This document shows positions 51,749-59,799 of a stretch of 64,000 nt of DNA, piece by piece. Within the stretch, counting starts at the first letter, position 1; every line of letters starts with the position of its first letter. This DNA is from Caldilineaceae bacterium (GTDB lineage: Bacteria > Chloroflexota > Anaerolineae > Caldilineales > Caldilineaceae). The notes beneath the pieces are model-generated. The model saw only the letters and a program-made list of their open reading frames with translations, had not been told where the DNA came from and did no database searches. The position numbers and the translations under genes were made by a program. The DNA is taken from contig JALHQH010000001.1 in the NCBI GenBank assembly GCA_022842065.1, positions 62,001-126,000 on the forward strand. The letters run 5' to 3'.

Positions 51749-53780
51749 GCCCTCATCCGTCAGAAATCGGCTACTTCTCGCCCTGCTCTTTGGGGTAAGT
51801 GTGGTGGTGGCGGCCATCATCGGGCTGCGCTATGTGATTGTGCGCCCGATTACCTGCACGCCCAACTGTATTGGTGAAAATTTGCTGGGCCGCGATCTAC
51901 AAGGATTAAACCTGGCGCGTACCAACTTTGTCGAAGCCAATCTACAAGGTGCTGATTTAAGTGCGGCCAATCTGCGCCAGGTCGATCTCTCCGGGGCGAA
52001 TCTAGCCAATGCAAACCTGCGCAACGCCGATCTGAGTGAGGCGCAGTTAATTGGCACTGATCTCACTGGGGCCGATTTGGGGGGCAGCCGGCTGAGTGGC
52101 GCCAATCTCACCGGCGCGATCCTGGATCGCGCCGATTTAACGGCCGTCGACTTGACCGAAGTGGCACTCAAAGGGGCAAGCTTTGGCGAAGCAAAATTGA
52201 CCAATGCGCGCTTGAACCGGGCGAATTTGAATGGCATCCAATTCGCCAAAGCGAACCTCTCTGGTGCCATCCTGGATGAGGCCGGTTTGAGTGGGGCCAA
52301 TCTGAGTAAGGCCGATCTGAGCGGGGCCAGCCTGCGGGCGGTGGATCTGACGGGGGCGTGGCTAAACTTGACCAATCTGACGGGGGCCGATCTCACCGGT
52401 GCCGATCTATCGGGCAGCCGCCTGATTGGTGCCCAATTAACCTCGGCCATCTTAGCCAATGCTCGTCTCCAAGGGGCCGTTGTGATTGCCGCCACCTTGA
52501 ATGGGGCCAATGTCCGCGGCGCCGATCTGCGCCGCCTGCGTGGTGGGGCCGACCAACTCATGGCCGATGATCTGCGGCTTGATCCCGTATTAGCTGAGTT
52601 AAACGAGTTGCAGCAGAACGATCTGCGCCAAGCGGTTGCCATGCAAGGGCTGGCGTACGATGCGTTCACCCAGTGGGAGGCAACGCTACAACCGCCGGAA
52701 GTCGTGACCGCTGACCCTGGCCTCACCCCAGCCTTTGGCATTAGCACCACCGCTAGCATCAGCGCCACGGCGGGAACGCTGACCGAGACAGCCGGCATCA
52801 GCACAGGGCCTGGGCTGGAAACCTCTTCCGCCCAGCGTGTGAAGGTGAATTTTTATATTAATTCATTGCGCGATGCGCCCGATCAACCGGGCAGCTATGC
52901 GCTTGATTTTTACGTGGATTCGCTCTGGCAGGAAACAGAGCTCACGGCGGCAGAGCTGACGAACGCGGCCGCTGGCTCATTTTTCGACCCAGTCTTGGAG
53001 GTGGTTAACGCCGGGCAAGTACAGGAGTTAGGGCGCCGCTATGACCGCAGTATCGAGCCAGAGACCAACCTGCGCTTGCGGCAGCGGTTGACAGCGATCT
53101 TTACGCCACCGCTCGATTTGAGTCGTTTTCCCTTTGATCAACAGGTCATTTCACTGCGGCTTGAATCGGCAGAATATGACAGTGAAAACTTGCTGCTCGA
53201 TTTTGTGGGTTTGGTAGAACCGCGCGCCCAATCAGAAACAATCTACAGCCAGCCAGTACCACGCGGCCGCTACATTGACATTAATGGGATTGATCCAGCC
53301 TGGCAGGTGCAGGAAATCCAGGTTGGGCAACTGATTCGTGTTTTACCCTATGACAACTCAGCCTGGTCGCAATTACGCGTTGATCTGGTGGTCAAACGGG
53401 TGGCGTCCGGCTATCTCTGGCGGATCTGGGTCGTATTGGCGGGCCTCTGGCTCTTAGTGGGCAGCGTCTTATTGGTCGATAGTGATGCGTTGCCCATCCG
53501 CCTTTGGCTGCTCTGCCTGCTCTTCTGGATTGTGGTGGCCTTCCAGGCGATCCTCACGCGCGTCTTACCGCCACTGGATGCCTTTACCTTGCTCGATCTC
53601 TATCTGCTGATCTGCTACTGTGCCATTGTCCTTATGGCATTGCTGGTCCTGACGATTAAGTTGCTCCACCTGTGGGGTCGGCAACGGTGGGCGCGTTGGG
53701 TCAATCTGGGTAGCATCATTCTCTATCCCACCGTCTTTGTGGTGGTCAACCTCTGGTTGCTCACAAATGCATTTCGGTAA
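51732..53780 (+). CDS. Pentapeptide-repeat / pLGIC fusion subunit
   Basis: A 682-residue protein with an unusual layout. A signal-anchor helix (about residues 13-33) is followed by CTPNCIGENLLGRDL and a long run of A(D/N)LxG pentapeptide repeats (about residues 50-280) that should form a right-handed beta-helix. After a Thr-rich linker comes a pLGIC ectodomain (SAQRVKVNFYINSLRD, DLSRFPFDQQVISLRLES) and four membrane helices (PPLDAFTLLD in M2-M3). It is a paralog of the 50519 channel with an added domain, and the two may co-assemble. The beta-helix would project outward as a ligand- or wall-binding collar. I know of no described pLGIC of this kind. Confidence 0.85.
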   Translation: MGPVVKPSSVRNRLLLALLFGVSVVVAAIIGLRYVIVRPITCTPNCIGENLLGRDLQGLNLARTNFVEANLQGADLSAANLRQVDLSGANLANANLRNADLSEAQLIGTDLTGADLGGSRLSGANLTGAILDRADLTAVDLTEVALKGASFGEAKLTNARLNRANLNGIQFAKANLSGAILDEAGLSGANLSKADLSGASLRAVDLTGAWLNLTNLTGADLTGADLSGSRLIGAQLTSAILANARLQGAVVIAATLNGANVRGADLRRLRGGADQLMADDLRLDPVLAELNELQQNDLRQAVAMQGLAYDAFTQWEATLQPPEVVTADPGLTPAFGISTTASISATAGTLTETAGISTGPGLETSSAQRVKVNFYINSLRDAPDQPGSYALDFYVDSLWQETELTAAELTNAAAGSFFDPVLEVVNAGQVQELGRRYDRSIEPETNLRLRQRLTAIFTPPLDLSRFPFDQQVISLRLESAEYDSENLLLDFVGLVEPRAQSETIYSQPVPRGRYIDINGIDPAWQVQEIQVGQLIRVLPYDNSAWSQLRVDLVVKRVASGYLWRIWVVLAGLWLLVGSVLLVDSDALPIRLWLLCLLFWIVVAFQAILTRVLPPLDAFTLLDLYLLICYCAIVLMALLVLTIKLLHLWGRQRWARWVNLGSIILYPTVFVVVNLWLLTNAFR

Positions 53781-54881
53781 ATGAAACCTATGCGAAAATG
53801 TCATTATCTGCTCTGCGTTCTCTTGCTCTTTTGTCTCACCAGCTGTGAGGGCACCGGCTTGCCCGCCGGCTGCCCGCCGGTCTGTAGCGGACTAAATTTG
53901 CGTGGCCGCGATCTCAGCGGGATTGATCTCAGTGGCGCCAATCTGCGGCGCGCGATTCTGCGCGATACGTTGTTGGTCAATGCCAACCTGGCCGGGGCTG
54001 ATCTGGCCGGGGCGAACCTGGCGCGTGCCGATCTAGTGATGGCCAATCTGACCGGGGCCAATTTGAATGGGGCCAATTTACAGAATGCCCGGCTCATGGG
54101 GGCCAATCTAACCGATGCCGATCTGGCCGGGGCCGATCTGACCAATGCAATTTTAACGCGCGTCGATCTGACGCGCGTGCGCCTGACTGCCGTCATTTTG
54201 GATAATGCCCGTCTGGTCGGGGCGAATCTGTGGGGCGTCGATCTCAGTGGGGCCCAGTTGATTGGCACCAATCTTTCCGGCGCACGCATTCCAGGGGCCA
54301 ATCTCTCCGGGGCCAACCTGAGCCGGGTCGATGTTCGGCAGGCGGGGGCGAATCTGAGCGGCGCTGATCTGCGCGGCATCAATCTCAACGGGGCCGATCT
54401 AACCGGGGCACAGCTGCGCGGGGCCAATTTAGAACGCGCTGAGCTGGTCGGCGCGACCATCCAAGCCGGGCTGTGGGGTGCGGATCTCACTCGCGCGACA
54501 TTGCGCAATGCTGATCTGGCGGACTCCATTCTGAGTGGGGCAAATTTGACCGAAGCCGACCTGACCGGGGCAAATCTAGCGGGCGTGCTCTTAAATGGCG
54601 TTCGCTTAGAAGGTGCCACCCTGATCTCAGCTACCCTGGTCTACACCAACAGCGATGGTAGCCTGGCCGCCGTTGATCTCGCTGGTGCCCATTACGATGA
54701 GCGCACCAAGTTCCCACCGACGTTTGATGTGACCGCAGATTATTTCGAGCGCAATATTGCGCCGGCACTTGATCAGAGCGCCGCGCTCACCAGTACCCGG
54801 CCCACCACCGATACGCTGCCCAGCGGGGCCAGTGGTTTGGCCCCAGCAGCGGGTGACCAAGAGGAAACCAACCAACCATGA
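53781..54881 (+). CDS. Pentapeptide-repeat lipoprotein
   Basis: A 366-residue lipoprotein with lipobox LTSCEG, followed by CPPVCSGLNLRGRDL and a long pentapeptide beta-helix, AxLxx repeats to about residue 290. The CPxC...NLxGRDL lead-in matches that of the fused channel subunit (CTPNCIGENLLGRDL), so the two domains share ancestry. It could bind the channel's beta-helix from the membrane side. It starts directly after the channel's stop codon and overlaps the next gene by 4 bp. Confidence 0.85.
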   Translation: MKPMRKCHYLLCVLLLFCLTSCEGTGLPAGCPPVCSGLNLRGRDLSGIDLSGANLRRAILRDTLLVNANLAGADLAGANLARADLVMANLTGANLNGANLQNARLMGANLTDADLAGADLTNAILTRVDLTRVRLTAVILDNARLVGANLWGVDLSGAQLIGTNLSGARIPGANLSGANLSRVDVRQAGANLSGADLRGINLNGADLTGAQLRGANLERAELVGATIQAGLWGADLTRATLRNADLADSILSGANLTEADLTGANLAGVLLNGVRLEGATLISATLVYTNSDGSLAAVDLAGAHYDERTKFPPTFDVTADYFERNIAPALDQSAALTSTRPTTDTLPSGASGLAPAAGDQEETNQP

Positions 54882-55855
54882 ATACCCGATCCGCCCAGCG
54901 ACAAGCACCGCCAGGCTGTACCTTGACGCGCTATCGCGCCTTCGCCTTATGCCTGCTCTGTGGCCTGTTACTGTTACCAGCACCAGCTCCTGCCCAAGCA
55001 CAAAGTGGCACTACGGGCGGCACGATGAGCACCACTAGGGGCGGCACCTTTATTATTGGCGTGGCGATGGATATGCCACCCTTTGCGGCGCAAGCCGCCA
55101 ATGGACAGTCGATTGGCTTTGATCTGGATTTGCTCAAGACGTTAGTCCGGACCGCCGGCCTACGTGTCTCTTATGAAGCGGTGCCCTTTATCCAGTTGAT
55201 CCCTGGCGTTGCCACACAGCTCTATGATGCCGCCATTGGCTGTATCACTGATACCGAGGAACGCAGAGCACTCGTTGATTTTAGCAGCCCCTATTTTACC
55301 ACCGGCAGCGTCTTTGCCGTTGCGGCAGAGAGCACACCACTCTATGATCTGACTGATCTAACGCCGGAAACCACCGTGAGTACCATGTCCGAATCCGCAA
55401 GCTGGCGTTTTTTGCAAGCGCAGGGCACGGCAGAAGTGGTCGCGGCCGCTTCGCCACAAGCCGCGCTGGAATTGGCGGCCGCGCGGGTGACGGATGCGGC
55501 TTTCGTTGATGAGATTATCGCCGATCGGTATATCCGCACCCGTCCCGAAAGTCGTTTGCGCAGCGTGAGCGGTTTGGTCACCACCGGCCACTGCGCCATC
55601 GCCGTCAGCAAAGGCAACCCGCGGTTGCTCCTCGAACTCAATGCAGCCTTGACGCGCCTGCAGAACAATGGGAAATATCTGACAATCTATCGCCGCTGGT
55701 TTGGCAGCCGACCCTTAGCCGGGCCGCGACCGGCCAGCCGGCCAGTATCGATGACGCCTGACCGCCAGGGCCTCCTAACCAACACCCTGACCACCACCCT
55801 AACGACAACAACCAGCGCGCCAACCAGCTGGCTAACCGACACGGCCATACGCTAG
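54878..55855 (+). CDS. Amino-acid-type periplasmic binding protein (SBP_bac_3 family)
   Basis: A 325-residue exported protein with a signal peptide ending near PAPAQAQS. The fold marks of extracellular solute-binding family 3 are clear: FIIGVAMDMPPFAAQ, SIGFDLDLLKTLVRTAGL, YDAAIGCITDTEERRALVDFSSPYFTTG and NNGKYLTIYRRWFG. Ligand residues suggest an amino acid or related cation, but the exact ligand is unknown. A Thr-rich tail is not usual. There is no matching permease. It ends the channel operon and may feed ligand state to the pLGIC pair. Confidence 0.85.
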   Translation: MNTRSAQRQAPPGCTLTRYRAFALCLLCGLLLLPAPAPAQAQSGTTGGTMSTTRGGTFIIGVAMDMPPFAAQAANGQSIGFDLDLLKTLVRTAGLRVSYEAVPFIQLIPGVATQLYDAAIGCITDTEERRALVDFSSPYFTTGSVFAVAAESTPLYDLTDLTPETTVSTMSESASWRFLQAQGTAEVVAAASPQAALELAAARVTDAAFVDEIIADRYIRTRPESRLRSVSGLVTTGHCAIAVSKGNPRLLLELNAALTRLQNNGKYLTIYRRWFGSRPLAGPRPASRPVSMTPDRQGLLTNTLTTTLTTTTSAPTSWLTDTAIR

Positions 55856-56886
55856 GGCAGCGCGGGCGTCACCTTGTCACCATACCGGCGCTGCCACTCG
55901 GCCAAGATGCGCTCCCGATTGGCGGCAGACCACGGAATGTTGCGATCAATCAAGCTCGCCGTGGGATCCGCCGGATAGCCGGCCGGCACGGCCATCCCGG
56001 TGGGTGCGGCGGTCAGCGCACTTTTGCGGGTATAGAGCCGCATGACCGGATCGCTGATACTCCAATCCAAAAAGGTGCGCGCGGCTGGCGCAATCGGATC
56101 TTTACGGACCAAGGCACTCACACTCAACTCCCAGCCGGATTTTTCACTAGGATAAATCATGCGCACATTACCCAGATTATCAAAGGTTTTGGCAATGCCG
56201 ATGGCATATTCACCCCGGTCGACCAAGTCACAGGGGGCGCTTTCACCCTGGGGATAGAAGGCGATATTACGATGTAATTCGTCCAGGTAGCGCCAGCCAT
56301 CCTGTTCACCAAAGAGTTCCAAAATACCAAGCACCGCCATCAAACCGGTGTCAGTCATGGTGGGATCGGCCATGAGGATCGCCCGCCGATAGTTAGGATC
56401 GAGCAGATCCTGCCAGGTCGTCGGCGTCTTTGCCCCCAAGCGGGCAATTTCGTCGGGGTTGATACAGAACGCGGTCAGCGAGAGATTGTTGCCGACCCAA
56501 TTGGGTGGTTGATCACCGTCCCGAAAACGGGCTGCGACCCGGCTCAAGCCGGCTGGGGCATACCGTTTCAGTAAATCATTCCATTCCAGATAGAGCACGC
56601 TGGTTAAGCCAACCCCCCACAGCAGATCGGCGGTGGGCGCGGTGCGTTCGGCTAACATCCGTTCAATCAGCGCAGCCGCGGTCAGCCGCTCCACTTCGAC
56701 CTGGATATCGGGGTAGGCAAGCTGAAAGTCGGCCAGGTAAAGGTCAACCTCGTCCTGGCGCAGCGTTGTATAAACGTGTAGTTGCCCCACTTCTGGCGAT
56801 AGTGGTGGCGCACCAGTCAGCCAGGTACAGGCACTCACGGCCACGAATGAAAGGGACAGTAGCACAACCTGTGCCGACTTTAACAT
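55852..56886 (-). CDS. Extracellular solute-binding lipoprotein (Fe3+/AfuA-type)
   Basis: A 344-residue family 1 binding protein with lipobox VSACTW. Typical blocks are LHVYTTLRQDEVDLYLADFQ, DLLWGVGLTSVLYLEW, TPTTWQDLLDPNYRRAILMADP and FDNLGNVRMIYPSEKSGWELSV. Relatives bind ferric iron or small organic acids. No permease or ATPase adjoins it. It converges tail-to-tail with the family 3 binding protein, and the two overlap by 4 bp. Its promoter region reaches the MITE at 56980. Confidence 0.85.
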   Translation of the reverse strand: MLKSAQVVLLSLSFVAVSACTWLTGAPPLSPEVGQLHVYTTLRQDEVDLYLADFQLAYPDIQVEVERLTAAALIERMLAERTAPTADLLWGVGLTSVLYLEWNDLLKRYAPAGLSRVAARFRDGDQPPNWVGNNLSLTAFCINPDEIARLGAKTPTTWQDLLDPNYRRAILMADPTMTDTGLMAVLGILELFGEQDGWRYLDELHRNIAFYPQGESAPCDLVDRGEYAIGIAKTFDNLGNVRMIYPSEKSGWELSVSALVRKDPIAPAARTFLDWSISDPVMRLYTRKSALTAAPTGMAVPAGYPADPTASLIDRNIPWSAANRERILAEWQRRYGDKVTPALP

Positions 56887-56979
56887 AGAAAGACTCCCAT
56901 TTTTCTGCCAGGGTAATATTGTCTGCCTGACAACAATTATACCACACGGAACACCGCTAGATCACGTTGTCCGTTCCTG

Positions 56980-57099
56980 GGGTGCGTCCCAGAAAAGGGG
57001 TAGAAAGGTGACAGTCACTGGGCAGGGACGATTTCGGTTAAACAAACCGGTTTCCGCCCAGTGACTGTCACCTCGACCGCGAAAATTTGGGACGCACCC
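56980..57099. mobile_element. MITE-like element with 12-bp TIRs and 7-bp target duplication
   Basis: GGGTGCGTCCCA (56980-56991) and its complement (57088-57099) form perfect ends, flanked by GTTCCTG at 56973-56979 and 57100-57106. An inner 18-bp pair (57006-57023 and 57056-57073, core GGTGACAGTCACTGGGC) makes a long hairpin. It is non-coding. Confidence 0.85.
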
Positions 57100-57168
57100 G
57101 TTCCTGTGGGGGTGATCGAAGGCGCGCAGGATGAGGCAACGCTTTGTTAGATCATTATCGGTTGACAT

Positions 57169-57204
57169 CCATGCCACGTTCATGCCACGCATGCTTGTTA
57201 CAAT
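57169..57204 (+). promoter_or_regulatory. Direct-repeat promoter, site D (upstream of 57247)
   Basis: Repeats CCATGCCACGT (57169-57179) and TCATGCCACGC (57180-57190), then TACAAT at 57199-57204. Spacing is as in sites A-C. The leader to the ATG is only about 35 bases, which argues for ATG 57247 over the upstream TTG. Confidence 0.78.
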
Positions 57205-57246
57205 AAAACCAGCTACAATTTGGATTGCGATAAGGAATTAACCGCG

Positions 57247-59373
57247 ATGGCTTTAGCAGATCTATTATCACCGCCCAGTGCGCGCTACGACGTTGTGCGT
57301 AATCATCAACAAGGGGCACACCGGCACAGCAAACCCTTAACGCTAATGGACGGGTTGCTCGCGGCAGAAAATATGTATTGCGAAATTATGCCGATGACAG
57401 CCGCCAACACGCCGCAGCCTGTGATTGTGCCCGCGCACACACCGGGCATGGTACCGGGCATGGTGCCGAGCGGCAGACCACTTGAAAAAACCTTAAAGCG
57501 CCGCCTAGTGATCTCATCAGCGGCCTTGGCGCTCAGTTGGCTGGGTGCGCCCATGCTGAGTCCATTGGGCCTTTTGGGGATGGCGGGCTTTTTGTACGGT
57601 GCCATTCCCGTATTTCGTAATGCCTATAAAGTCATAACGGAAGAGAAGAAAGCGAACGTCGACCTCCTCGTCGCCCTCACCTTTGCCGTCTGCCTGGCGC
57701 AAGGGAATCTTGTGCCGGCCAATTTGGCCGTTTGGTTCAATGCCTTGCGGTTGCTTCTCTTGGCAAAAATCAATGACGACACGCAAAAGAGTGTTTTTGA
57801 TGTCTATCAATTACAGCCGCGTACCGCGTGGTTGCTGGCCGACGAGGTGACGCTGGAAGTTTCCTTGGACATCATTCAGACAGACGATATTATCGTCGTC
57901 AGCGCCGGCGAAACCGTTCCGGTTGATGGCGTGATTGTGACCGGGGTGGCCGCAATTGATCAGCAGATTTTGACGGGTGAAGCGCAACCGGTGGAAAAAG
58001 CGCCGGGTGACCAAGTCTTTGCCTCAACCGTAGTGTTAATGGGGACGATCCAAGTTCAGGTCATCAAGACGGGCATGGCGACCACGGTGGCCCGGATTGC
58101 CGAGACGCTCAATCAGGCCCGCAACTTTAAACCGGCATTACAATTACAGGCCGAAACCTTTGCCGATCGGAGCATTCCCTTTACCCTATTACTGAGCGCA
58201 CTGTCACTCCCGCTGCTTGGCCCGATGGGGGTTTTGGTCATCCTCAATGCGCACTTTGGCTACCGGCTCTCGGTGATTGGGGCGATCAGTGTGCTCAACT
58301 ATCTTAATTTGGCCGGGAAGCAGGGCATTCTGATCAAAGATGGCCGCGTGTTAGATCGATTGCAACAGGTCGATATCGTGGTCTTTGATAAAACTGGCAC
58401 GCTGACCCAGGAACAGCCCCATATTGCCCAGATCCATCCTTGCGCCGGCTATACAGCCGAGGCGATCTTGCGGCACGCGGCGGCGGCAGAAGCGCGCCAA
58501 AGCCATCCGATTGCCCAGGCGATTAGCGCCGAGGCGCAACGCCAAAATATCACCATTCCAACCGTTGACGAAACAAATTATAAAGTTGGTTATGGCCTCA
58601 AAGTAATGGTTGACCAACAGTGGATTCGGGTCGGCAGTCGCCGTTTTATGGAAATGGAGGGGATCCACATTCCTGACGCGCTCAACGCTGTCCAGGAATT
58701 TTGTCACCACCAGGGGCATTCATTGGTTTGGGTCGCGGTCAATCAACAAATGAGCGGGGCACTGGAAATCCATGCCACCGTACGGCCCGAAGCACGGGCG
58801 ACGATTGCGCAGTTAAAGCATCAGTATGGGATCGAGGCCTGCTATATTATTTCGGGTGACCACACGGCGCCAACGCAAAAGTTAGCCCACGATCTGGGCA
58901 TTGATTATTATTTTGCCGAGACGCTGCCCCATCAAAAGGCCGAACTGATCGAACAACTGAAAGCAAACGGCAAAACCGTCTGTTATGTAGGGGATGGAAT
59001 CAACGACGCGATTGCCTTGCAAAAGGCCGATGTGTCGATCTCTTTGTGTGGCGCTTCGACCATTGCGACGGATACAGCACAAATTATCTTGATGGACACC
59101 GGTCTCCAGCGCTTACCCCAACTCTTTGCCCTGGGGCAGGCGTTTGATCAAAATATGAAAATCAATTTTGCCGCGATCATTGCCACCAGCTTATTCGGGA
59201 TTGGTGGGGCCTTCTTTCTCCACTTTGGGTTGATCCAATCGATTCTCTTAAATCAGGTGGGTTTTGTCGTTGGGGTTGGCAACGCGATGGCACCACTTGC
59301 CCAGGCAACCAGCGAGCGCCGCACCATCGCCAGCGCGCCGCTCGCCCTGGCAACAGCGCTGACAACCACCTAG
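57247..59373 (+). CDS. P1B-like P-type ATPase lacking the CPx motif (paralog of 30218)
   Basis: A 708-residue pump with intact catalytic parts: QILTGEAQPVEK, DKTGTLTQE (Asp381), RQSHPIAQAISAEA and VGDGINDAIALQKADVSI. As in the 30218 paralog, the membrane helix before GILIKDG carries no cysteine pair and reads ILNAHFGYRLSVIGAISVLNYL. A shared AH(P/F)(N/G)(R/Y)(H/R)L element may form the ion site. The first 85 residues are soluble and Pro-rich. Start chosen at ATG 57247 behind AAGGA (57232-57236). The ion is unknown. Confidence 0.88.
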   Translation: MALADLLSPPSARYDVVRNHQQGAHRHSKPLTLMDGLLAAENMYCEIMPMTAANTPQPVIVPAHTPGMVPGMVPSGRPLEKTLKRRLVISSAALALSWLGAPMLSPLGLLGMAGFLYGAIPVFRNAYKVITEEKKANVDLLVALTFAVCLAQGNLVPANLAVWFNALRLLLLAKINDDTQKSVFDVYQLQPRTAWLLADEVTLEVSLDIIQTDDIIVVSAGETVPVDGVIVTGVAAIDQQILTGEAQPVEKAPGDQVFASTVVLMGTIQVQVIKTGMATTVARIAETLNQARNFKPALQLQAETFADRSIPFTLLLSALSLPLLGPMGVLVILNAHFGYRLSVIGAISVLNYLNLAGKQGILIKDGRVLDRLQQVDIVVFDKTGTLTQEQPHIAQIHPCAGYTAEAILRHAAAAEARQSHPIAQAISAEAQRQNITIPTVDETNYKVGYGLKVMVDQQWIRVGSRRFMEMEGIHIPDALNAVQEFCHHQGHSLVWVAVNQQMSGALEIHATVRPEARATIAQLKHQYGIEACYIISGDHTAPTQKLAHDLGIDYYFAETLPHQKAELIEQLKANGKTVCYVGDGINDAIALQKADVSISLCGASTIATDTAQIILMDTGLQRLPQLFALGQAFDQNMKINFAAIIATSLFGIGGAFFLHFGLIQSILLNQVGFVVGVGNAMAPLAQATSERRTIASAPLALATALTTT

Positions 59374-59799
59374 CACTGTTGTGCACCAGCGCCAACGTCA
59401 CGCCGCAGTGATAATCGCGCAACGTTTTTTCATCAGGTAACATGCCTCGGCGGCACCAATAACGATGAAAATTTCTACCGCGAAGCACGCCAAGGGCGCA
59501 AAGGTTCGCTTAAGGCTTTTCTTTGCGCTCTTCGCGACCTTGGCGGTGGGCTTGTTTTCACATCAGGCTCCAGCCGCACCCAATGGCAGTTGCCTGCTAG
59601 GCACCGCACCAATAATGATGAAAAGCGGTCAGGCGGTCGCTTCATCAGGTAGTCGCAACGACGCAACGACCTAACAATACGACTACCCGACGACGCGACG
59701 ATTTTCAGACCAGGCAGGATCTGTTCCTGTGCGCACCGTCGCGCCAGTTCCACAAGCGATAAATTTTATTGTGATACACTTAGACAAGGGGAATAACAC
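59374..59799. repeat. Gene-free stretch with interspersed repeats
   Basis: An imperfect inverted repeat pairs 59477-59503 (ACCGCGAAGCACGCC...) with 59521-59547, a palindrome type common in environmental genomes. The motif GCACCAATAAYGATGAAAA occurs at about 59452 and 59607. No gene is supported. Confidence 0.55.

Noticed and set aside
51830..52804. Long antisense reading frame opposite the pentapeptide repeats (and a similar one at 53804-54619)
   Set aside because: The repetitive ADLxG coding pattern leaves the opposite strand free of stops. The products are Arg/Ala/Pro-rich without domains, and the sense genes are clear.
59465..59674. Small frame in the gap after the second ATPase
   Set aside because: It runs across a known-type interspersed palindrome and lacks a ribosome site or domain.
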